Positions 23,832-30,093 of a DNA stretch of 30,093 nt are shown here, one piece after another; within the stretch, counting starts at the first letter, position 1, and every line of letters starts with the position of its first letter. Source of the stretch: Chloroflexota bacterium (lineage in GTDB: Bacteria > Chloroflexota > Dehalococcoidia > SAR202 > GCA-002694895). Below the pieces are notes generated by a model. The model was not told the origin of the DNA and searched no databases. It saw nothing but the letters and a program-made list of their open reading frames with translations. The position numbers were made by a program, and so were the translations under genes. The DNA is taken from contig PAZO01000010.1 in the NCBI GenBank assembly GCA_002715665.1, positions 1-30,093 on the forward strand. Direction: 5' to 3'.

Positions 23832-25287
23832 ATAGTTGTGTGTCTCTCCAGCTGAGTTTTGGATTTCTTGCGGCTAAAGCTTCATTAAGTCTTTTGTTAG
23901 GAGTATTATGTGGAGCATTGTGTAACAGTTCAGGATCTGTTTTAGCTTCATCTACAATTTGTTTAATCACATATATAAAATCATCAAGAGTTTCTTTTGA
24001 TTCAGTTTCAGTTGGCTCAACTAGTAATGCTTCATCAACGATTAATGGGAAATACATTGTAGGAGGGTGAATATTGTAATCGATTAATCTTTTGGATATG
24101 TCCAATGCGTTTACACCATATTTTTCTTTTATTGTTTTAGCTGAAAAAACCACTTCATGACTGCAAATTCTATTGTAAGGAAGATCTAAGGTATTTTCTA
24201 ACTTTGTTCTAAGGTAATTTGCATTTATTACAGCATCTTCACTAATACTATTTATTCCTTCTTTTCCTAAAGTTCTAATATAAGCATATGCTCTTACTAA
24301 CGCACCAAAATTTCCATGAAATGCCCCCATTTTACCTATTGATTTTGAAGGTTTGGTTAAATCAAAATTATCTTTGATTTTTGTAACAACAGGATCTGGT
24401 AAAAATTCAACTAGTCTTTGACTCACCATTACTGCACCTGCGCCAGGGCCTCCGCCTCCATGTGGTTGAGTAAATGTTTTATGTAAGTTTGAATGTATGA
24501 CATCAAATCCTATTTCACCAGGCTTAACTTTTCCAAGGATAGCATTTAAATTTGCACCATCACCATATATAAGTCCGCCATTTTCATTAATTATATTTAC
24601 TATCTCAACAATATTTGTGTCAAATAATCCAATTGTGCTAGGTTGGGTAAGCATTAATCCGGCTGTTGTGTCATCTACCACGCTTCTTAGAGCATCTAAG
24701 TCAGTATTCCCATTTTTGTCTGTTGGGATACTTACAACCTCAAATCCTGCCATTACAGCTGAAGCAGGATTGGTACCGTGAGCACTATCAGGAATAATTA
24801 CTTTTTTTCTTTGGAAGTCTTCTCTGTTTCGGTGGTAAGCACGAATCATTAGCATTCCTGCTAATTCAGCTTCAGCACCTGCCATAGGGGCTAAGGAAGT
24901 ACCAGCCATACCTGTGATTTCTGCTAGAAGGATTTGTAAATGATGCATTAGTTCTAATGCACCTTGAGTTGTACTAGTATCTTGAAGAGGATGTATATCA
25001 TTAAATCCTGGTAGTGCAGCAATATCGTCATTGAGTTTAGGATTATATTTCATTGTGCAACTTCCCAATGGATAAAAATTATGATCTATTGAGAAATTCA
25101 TTTGGCTTATTGAAGAAAAATATCGCACAATTTCATTTTCAGATACCTCTGGCATTGTAAGTTCTTCTCTTAGTTGAGAAGAATCAGGCAATTTTTGTGC
25201 AGGAATATCCATTGAAGGCATAGTTGTTCCCACTTTCCCAGTAATACTTTGGTCAAATAATAGTTTTCTTTTAGATATTTTATTCAT
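23824..25287 (-). CDS. gcvPB: Glycine dehydrogenase (decarboxylating) subunit 2
   Basis: The PLP-bearing half of the split P protein of the glycine cleavage system; with GcvPA it decarboxylates glycine and passes the aminomethyl group to GcvH. The PLP lysine is Lys270 (SNLHKTFTQPHGGGGPG), with SAHGTNPASA at about 168-177 and the N-terminal FYPLGSCTMKYNP. The 487-residue length is standard for GcvPB. It is the last gene of the minus-strand gcv cluster, 12 bp from gcvPA. Confidence 0.95.
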   Translation of the reverse strand: MNKISKRKLLFDQSITGKVGTTMPSMDIPAQKLPDSSQLREELTMPEVSENEIVRYFSSISQMNFSIDHNFYPLGSCTMKYNPKLNDDIAALPGFNDIHPLQDTSTTQGALELMHHLQILLAEITGMAGTSLAPMAGAEAELAGMLMIRAYHRNREDFQRKKVIIPDSAHGTNPASAVMAGFEVVSIPTDKNGNTDLDALRSVVDDTTAGLMLTQPSTIGLFDTNIVEIVNIINENGGLIYGDGANLNAILGKVKPGEIGFDVIHSNLHKTFTQPHGGGGPGAGAVMVSQRLVEFLPDPVVTKIKDNFDLTKPSKSIGKMGAFHGNFGALVRAYAYIRTLGKEGINSISEDAVINANYLRTKLENTLDLPYNRICSHEVVFSAKTIKEKYGVNALDISKRLIDYNIHPPTMYFPLIVDEALLVEPTETESKETLDDFIYVIKQIVDEAKTDPELLHNAPHNTPNKRLNEALAARNPKLSWRDTQLSS

Positions 25288-25299
25288 AATTAGTTTTCT

Positions 25300-26622
25300 T
25301 TAATTTATTTTTGATAGTAAATTTATAAAGTTATCAATTTCATCTTTAGAATTCATTTCAGTAAATGATAATAACATATGGTTATCGGATTCAGATGACA
25401 AATCATAGCCTCCAATAACTTTGTTTTCATGTAGATAGGAATTTATATCCTTAACTGAAGAAGGGCATTTTAAAGTGAATTCCTTGAAAAAATTATTATT
25501 AACAACTTCGAAGCCGTTTAGTTTAGACAGTTTATCTGCAGCATAATGTGCTTTGTGATAGCAAAGTTCAGATAAATACTTTAATCCTACTTTACCTTGC
25601 AATGCCATATATACTGTAGCCATTAATGCTATTAAGCCTACAGATGTACAAATATTTGAAGTAGCTCTGTCTCTTTTTATATGTTGCTCCCGAGTTTGAA
25701 GTGTTAAAACATATCCTTTTTCATTATCAGTATCCACAGTTTCGCCCACTATTCGTCCAGGTAGCTGTCTTAAGTATTGTTTTTTACATGCAAACAATCC
25801 AGCGTATGGACCTCCGTACGCAAGAGAAACTCCAAATGGTTGACCTTCTGCAACAACAATATCAGCACCATAATGATTTGGTGTTTTATACATACTTAGA
25901 AACATAGGCTCTGTTATCACAATCAATAGAGCATTGTTTAATTTTGAAATTTCAGATAATTTAGAAAAATCTTCTATTTCACCTGAAAAATTTGGTTGTT
26001 GAATTACATAACAAGCAGGAGGTTCATGGGATTCTTTTAGCACTGAATTCAAATCGTTTTGGATTATTTCAATTCCAGATGCTTGTGTTAAAGTTTTGAT
26101 AACATCCGTATATAATGGAGAAACTCCGTCTACAATGTTTATTGTTAGATTTTTATTTATTCTACATGCCATTAAAGCGGCTTCTGCAGCACTAGTGGCA
26201 CCATCATACATTCCTGCGTTAGCAGCTTCCATTCCAGTAAGCTCACAAACCATACTTTGAAACTCAAAGTGTGCCTGTAATGTACCCTGTGATACTTCTG
26301 GTTGGTACGGAGTATAAGAAGTCATGAATTCACTTCTTGAAGTGATTTGCCTCACAACACTTGGAATAAAGTGCCTATAAGCACCTGCACCTATAAAAGA
26401 ACTAAATTCTCCAGGAGTTGAATTTTTATTTGATAGTTTACTCATTTCATTTTTCAAGTCGAATTCAGATGTAGGTGAAGGGAGATCCAGTGTAGGGAAT
26501 CTATATTTTTCGGGTATATCTACGAACAATTCTTCATAAGAAGATACGCCAATTTCTTTAAGCATTTCTTTTTTTATTTCAGGGGTATTTGGTGTGTATG
26601 TTGATTGGTAATTTTTATTCAT
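25300..26622 (-). CDS. gcvPA: Glycine dehydrogenase (decarboxylating) subunit 1
   Basis: The N-terminal half of the split P protein, partner of GcvPB. It has the family features YTPNTPEIKKEML, FIGAGAYRHFIPS, FMTSYTPYQPEVSQGTLQA and MYDGATSAAEAALMA, with the later GEGQPFGVSL-type loop (AEGQPFGVSLAYGGPYAGLF). The 440 residues are normal. Having gcvPA and gcvPB as separate genes is the common state in Gram-positives, archaea and Chloroflexota. It lies 7 bp from gcvH. Confidence 0.95.
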   Translation of the reverse strand: MNKNYQSTYTPNTPEIKKEMLKEIGVSSYEELFVDIPEKYRFPTLDLPSPTSEFDLKNEMSKLSNKNSTPGEFSSFIGAGAYRHFIPSVVRQITSRSEFMTSYTPYQPEVSQGTLQAHFEFQSMVCELTGMEAANAGMYDGATSAAEAALMACRINKNLTINIVDGVSPLYTDVIKTLTQASGIEIIQNDLNSVLKESHEPPACYVIQQPNFSGEIEDFSKLSEISKLNNALLIVITEPMFLSMYKTPNHYGADIVVAEGQPFGVSLAYGGPYAGLFACKKQYLRQLPGRIVGETVDTDNEKGYVLTLQTREQHIKRDRATSNICTSVGLIALMATVYMALQGKVGLKYLSELCYHKAHYAADKLSKLNGFEVVNNNFFKEFTLKCPSSVKDINSYLHENKVIGGYDLSSESDNHMLLSFTEMNSKDEIDNFINLLSKIN

Positions 26623-26629
26623 TTTATTT

Positions 26630-27013
26630 TTAGTTTCCGTTATTTACAAAGTTTTCATAATCTTTAGAATTCATAAGTTTTTCAATTTCAGATAGATCTG
26701 AAATTTTAACTTTTATCAACCATCCTTCTTCATATGGTGAATTGTTTAAAAGTTCAGGCTCAGTTTCTAGTTTTTCATTGACTTCGATTATCTCTCCACT
26801 TATTGGAGTATAAATCTCTGAAGCTGCTTTTACAGATTCTACTTCTCCAAATGTTGTGAACTGTTTAATTTGAGAGCCTTTGTCAGGGAGTTCGATGAAA
26901 ACTATATCTCCAAGACTATCAACAGCAAAGTCTGTTATACCTATAGTTGCGATTCCGTTATCCTCTAGCAACCATTCGTGTTCTTCCGAATATTTTAAAT
27001 TTTCAGGATACAT
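26630..27013 (-). CDS. gcvH: Glycine cleavage system H protein
   Basis: Lipoyl carrier that shuttles the aminomethyl group between P, T and L proteins. The 127-residue protein includes YSEEHEWL, IGITDFA and the lipoylation site GEVESVKAASEIYTP with Lys62. It ends about as expected for the family. The gap to gcvT is one base, indicating tight coupling. Confidence 0.96.
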   Translation of the reverse strand: MYPENLKYSEEHEWLLEDNGIATIGITDFAVDSLGDIVFIELPDKGSQIKQFTTFGEVESVKAASEIYTPISGEIIEVNEKLETEPELLNNSPYEEGWLIKVKISDLSEIEKLMNSKDYENFVNNGN

Positions 27014-27014
27014 T

Positions 27015-28097
27015 TTAACTCCTTTTATAGAATGGTGTTTTTATTATTTTAGCAGTTATATTTTTTGATCTTATATTTATTTTAACTTCAGAATTAAGGT
27101 CTGTAAAACTGTTTTTAACATAAGCTAAGCCAATGCTGTTATTTAAAGTGGGTGAAAAAGAACCACTTGTTACTTCTCCAATGATATTATTTTCGGAATC
27201 TAATACACTATTATGAGATCTAGCAATATTTCTGCCTTGAATTTCAAATCCAACTAATACTTTTTCTTGATCAGTAGATTTCAAAGAAGTTAGCTTTGAA
27301 TTAATCAAATAGTTTTCTCTATCTAATTTTACAAACATACCAAGTTTTGCTGCGAAAGGATTTGTATTTTCAGTAATTTCATTCCCATGTAAAGGCAGAG
27401 ATGCTTCTAATCTTAAAACGTCCCTTGCTCCTAATCCTATTTCGTCTGCTCCATTTTTTCTAAAAGACTTCCATAATTCCTCAGATAAGTTATTGTCAAC
27501 TATGATTTCATACCCATCTTCTCCAGTATATCCTGTTCTAGTAATCAACATTTTTGATGAATTAAAATCATGTTCGAGGAAACGAAATCTTTTAATTTCG
27601 GAAAGATTAGGAATTGTCATATTTAAAATATTTGTTGCATGCGGTCCTTGCAATGCTATCATTGAAGTTTCTGAAGTTATAATGTTAATTTTAAAGTTTA
27701 GTTTTTGCGTGTTGTCTTGAATCCATTTTAGTACGGTATCAGCGTTAGCAGCATTTGGGATTAGTAAGAATTTAGTTTCGTTAATTTTGTAAACAATACA
27801 ATCATCAATGATTCCGCCTTCTTTATTGCAAATCAAATTATATTTAGCTTGAAAGTTTTTGATAGTATTTGGGTCTACGCTAAGTATTTTATCTAATGCC
27901 AAAGAAGCATCTTTTCCAAATATTTCAAATCTTCCCATGTGTGAAACGTCAAAAATTCCAGCTTTATTTCTCACCGCATTACATTCTTGAATAATTGACG
28001 AATATTGAATAGGCATCTCCCATCCTGCAAATGGGACCATTTTTGCTCCTGACTCAACATGTATTGAATGTAGTTGTGTAGTTTTAAGATTATTCAT
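27015..28097 (-). CDS. gcvT: Aminomethyltransferase (glycine cleavage T protein)
   Basis: Transfers the methylene group from aminomethyl-lipoyl GcvH to tetrahydrofolate, releasing ammonia. Family marks are TTQLHSIHVESGAKMVPFAGWEMP-type N-terminus, IFDVSHMGRFEI, RTGYTGEDGYEI and LGARDVLRLEASLPLHGNEI; the 360-residue length is typical. Its 5' end overlaps the preceding aminotransferase gene by 8 bp (28090-28097), so the two are translationally coupled. Confidence 0.95.
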   Translation of the reverse strand: MNNLKTTQLHSIHVESGAKMVPFAGWEMPIQYSSIIQECNAVRNKAGIFDVSHMGRFEIFGKDASLALDKILSVDPNTIKNFQAKYNLICNKEGGIIDDCIVYKINETKFLLIPNAANADTVLKWIQDNTQKLNFKINIITSETSMIALQGPHATNILNMTIPNLSEIKRFRFLEHDFNSSKMLITRTGYTGEDGYEIIVDNNLSEELWKSFRKNGADEIGLGARDVLRLEASLPLHGNEITENTNPFAAKLGMFVKLDRENYLINSKLTSLKSTDQEKVLVGFEIQGRNIARSHNSVLDSENNIIGEVTSGSFSPTLNNSIGLAYVKNSFTDLNSEVKINIRSKNITAKIIKTPFYKRS

Positions 28098-29202
28098 TTT
28101 CTTTTTCCATTGATTTAATTAAAGATTCAATTAACCAATCAATTTCAGCATCAGAAACTAATCCAAGATGTCCGATTCTTAAGATTTTATCACTCAGATT
28201 ACCTTGTCCTGCTGAAATGATTACATTATATTTGTTTTCTAATTTTTCTATTATTTGTTTTGTACTTGTCTCTTTAGGTATCTTGACTGAAGTTAATGTG
28301 TCTGATGCGTGATTTTCATCATCAGGAAATAATTCAAATCCAATTTCAATTAGTTTAGTCCTAATTTTATACGCAACCTTCTTATGTCTTTCATAAACTT
28401 TGGGCATTGTTTCTTCTATTAGTAAATCCAAAGCTTTATCAAGTGAGTACATAACTCCAATAGCTGGAGTGAAAGGAGGCTGGCCTTTTTTAAAATAATT
28501 TTTATACTGAGAAATATCAAAGTAATATTTAGGTAATGAAGAAACTTTATGATAATTCCAAGCTTTTTTACTTACAGATATAAAAGCCAGACCTGGTGGT
28601 GTAACCCAACCTTTTTGTGATGCAGAGATTAGTACATCTATTTTTAATTTATCGGTTTCACATGGTACCGAAGCAACACTGCTTATACCATCTACCACAA
28701 ATAATAAAGAATATTTGGTAACTATTTTAGATATATCAGAAAGATTGTTTTGAACGCCAGTTGAGGTTTCATTGTGAGTAACATATACAGCTTTTGCTTT
28801 GGGATTTTTTTTAATACATTCTTCTAGATCTATACAATTAATATTGCTACCATGAGAAAAGGATAAATTTATTACTTTTACATTATAAGCCTGGGCGATT
28901 TCAGTAAATCTATCACCAAACCACCCAACTGAAGCTACAATAATTTCATCACCTTCGGATAAAAAGTTTGAGATGGAAGCTTCCATCACACCAGTTCCGG
29001 AGCTAGTAGTTATATAAAGATCATTGTCAGTAGCAAAAATTTGCTTTAATTTATCTGTGCAATTTTTTAGCAAGTAAGAAAATTCATTACCTCTATGATT
29101 TATTAAAGGTTTTGTTTGTTCATTTAAAATGTCAAATGGTACAGGAACAGGTCCAGGAAGTCGCAGATTTGTTTCGTTTTTGTCCGAAAGGTATTTTTGC
29201 AT
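28090..29202 (-). CDS. Class V aminotransferase, alanine/serine-glyoxylate type
   Basis: PLP enzyme that most likely transaminates glyoxylate to glycine with alanine or serine as donor. The PLP lysine is Lys197 (SASQKGWVTPPGL); SSGTGVMEA (68-75) binds the cofactor phosphate and HNETSTGV (143-150) resembles the serine-glyoxylate subgroup. The 370 residues are normal for AGXT-type enzymes. Its coupling to gcvT (8-bp overlap) suggests that the glycine it makes feeds the cleavage system. Phosphoserine or (S)-ureidoglycine substrates are possible but less supported. It starts 3 bp after tyrS ends. Confidence 0.88.
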   Translation of the reverse strand: MQKYLSDKNETNLRLPGPVPVPFDILNEQTKPLINHRGNEFSYLLKNCTDKLKQIFATDNDLYITTSSGTGVMEASISNFLSEGDEIIVASVGWFGDRFTEIAQAYNVKVINLSFSHGSNINCIDLEECIKKNPKAKAVYVTHNETSTGVQNNLSDISKIVTKYSLLFVVDGISSVASVPCETDKLKIDVLISASQKGWVTPPGLAFISVSKKAWNYHKVSSLPKYYFDISQYKNYFKKGQPPFTPAIGVMYSLDKALDLLIEETMPKVYERHKKVAYKIRTKLIEIGFELFPDDENHASDTLTSVKIPKETSTKQIIEKLENKYNVIISAGQGNLSDKILRIGHLGLVSDAEIDWLIESLIKSMEKENE

Positions 29203-29205
29203 ATG

Positions 29206-30093
29206 TTAAATTATTATTTGAATATTTTTTCGCTTTCCGATACTTAATTTATCTTTATTTTTGATTTTAGATATTAAAATATCTTCTGTAATCAAATTAC
29301 CATTTAATTTTACACCATTTTGTTTGAGTAATCTTTTGAATTCTGAATTACTCGAAACAAAATTTTTGCTAATTAATAATTTACTTAACTTTTCATCGGG
29401 TTGAATATTATTTATTTCAAATTTCACTTGCTCAAAAGTAACATTTTTTTCTTGTACTGCTTGTCTAAAATATTCAGCTGCTTTATCGGCTTTTTGAGTG
29501 CTGTGGTATTGAGAAACAATATCATGTGCTAATATTTTTTTGTATTCCATAGGATTCGAATTAGAGTTACCCAGGCTATTCTCAAATTCATTTATTAAAT
29601 CATTTTCAATATCTGTAAGACAAAGCATGTAAAGCTTAATTAATTCGTCTGGAATAGACATTAGTTTACCGTATATTTCTTCGGGTTTTTCTGTAATGCC
29701 AATATAATTGTTTAAACTTTTACTCATTTTCTTTTTTCCATCAGTGCCTGGAATGATTTGTACTAAGAAACATTGTTGGGGTTTTTGGTTTTCTTTTTGT
29801 TGCAAATCTCTGCCAACAAGCAGATTGAATTTTTGATCAGTGCCTCCGAATTCTACATCAGATTTTATTACCACCGAATCGTAAGCCTGAAGAATGGGAT
29901 ATAAAAATTCTGTTATAGTTATGGGGTTATTTGATTTGAATCTTTTTGCAAAATCATCTCTTGCTAGAAATTGGGCTACAGTAAATTTACTTGTTAAGTT
30001 AATTATATTTTCTAATTTAAATTTGCCATACCATTCCGATTGCCATCTTATTTCTGTTTTTGATTTGTCTACAATTTTGAAAAATTGTTTGAG
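29206..30093 (-). CDS. tyrS: Tyrosyl-tRNA synthetase (5' partial, cut by window edge)
   Basis: Charges tRNA-Tyr. The frame is open to base 30093, so the N-terminus (including the HIGH-like motif) lies beyond the window; an apparent GTG at 29874 is internal. Visible from the edge inward: a helical segment with FLARDDFAKRF, ITEFLYPILQAYDS, then DVEFGGTDQKFNLLVGRDLQ, which selects tyrosine in the longer TyrRS form. KMSKS (in KKKMSKSLNNYIG) is intact, and the C-terminal about 60 residues form an S4 RNA-binding domain (FVSSNSEFKRLLKQNGVKLNG). It is the upstream gene of the aminotransferase-gcv unit, 3 bp apart. Confidence 0.94.
   Translation of the reverse strand, partial: LKQFFKIVDKSKTEIRWQSEWYGKFKLENIINLTSKFTVAQFLARDDFAKRFKSNNPITITEFLYPILQAYDSVVIKSDVEFGGTDQKFNLLVGRDLQQKENQKPQQCFLVQIIPGTDGKKKMSKSLNNYIGITEKPEEIYGKLMSIPDELIKLYMLCLTDIENDLINEFENSLGNSNSNPMEYKKILAHDIVSQYHSTQKADKAAEYFRQAVQEKNVTFEQVKFEINNIQPDEKLSKLLISKNFVSSNSEFKRLLKQNGVKLNGNLITEDILISKIKNKDKLSIGKRKNIQIII

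Noticed and set aside
23840..24781. Plus-strand open frames opposite gcvPB
   Set aside because: gcvPB is fully supported by its motifs; these are antisense shadows.
29206..29874. tyrS as a complete 222-residue protein
   Set aside because: The frame continues open to 30093 with conserved TyrRS sequence upstream of the internal GTG.

Overview
The window is 30 kb of densely packed, AT-rich bacterial chromosome made of core genes. No non-coding stretch exceeds about 140 bases. The largest gaps are 21437-21575 and 13181-13297. I see no tRNA, rRNA, CRISPR array, insertion sequence, integrase or phage gene. The set (a DUF1385 gene after rpmE, a type-2 orotidine decarboxylase, an F-type ATPase with an enlarged subunit a, a Rex regulator, split gcvPA/gcvPB and paired amidohydrolases) would fit a low-GC, streamlined member of the Chloroflexota, for example a marine SAR202/Dehalococcoidia-like lineage. 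That assignment is inference from gene content and needs a phylogeny.

Layout. (1) 1-4361, + strand, translation block: the 3' end of a probable nusA with an acidic repeat tail, then infB, rbfA, truB, rplU with a long basic repeat tail, rpmA and rpmE. (2) 4389-6348: a DUF1385 membrane protein (+), then a convergent pair (-) of a methyltransferase-fold protein and an ATP:cob(I)alamin adenosyltransferase. (3) 6412-9026, +: two tandem paralogous metal-dependent amidohydrolases. (4) 9018-12233, molybdenum block: moeB-like E1 enzyme (-), divergent from modA-modB-modC (+). (5) 12332-13180, +: pyrF. (6) 13298-20808, +: a DUF151 nuclease gene followed by the full F1Fo ATP synthase set in the order atpI-B-E-F-H-A-G-D-C. 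(7) 20810-22706: rex (-) divergent from citrate synthase (+), with palindromes between them. (8) 22728-23831, +: MidA/NDUFAF7-type methyltransferase. (9) 23824-30093, -: tyrS (cut by the window edge), a class V aminotransferase, gcvT, gcvH, gcvPA and gcvPB, almost certainly one transcription unit.

Working together: the first block makes ribosomes and initiates translation. modABC and the MoeB-like enzyme serve molybdenum cofactor use. The ATP synthase, Rex and citrate synthase form an energy/redox neighbourhood. The aminotransferase can turn glyoxylate into glycine, which the glycine cleavage proteins split into CO2, ammonia and a one-carbon unit; the L protein (lpd) is not in the window.

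I did not find a convincing undescribed multi-gene system. The most distinctive signals are protein-level: oppositely charged, 18-bp-repeat-encoded tails on the NusA-like protein and on L21; altered G4/G5 motifs in IF2; a His/Ser-rich insert in ATPase subunit a; an epsilon subunit without its C-terminal helices; moeB and modA start codons only 4 bp apart; and palindromes between rex and citrate synthase. Several genes have no visible Shine-Dalgarno sequence (rplU, modA, pyrF, atpG) while others have strong ones (rpmA, rpmE, both amidohydrolases, atpE, atpA, atpD).
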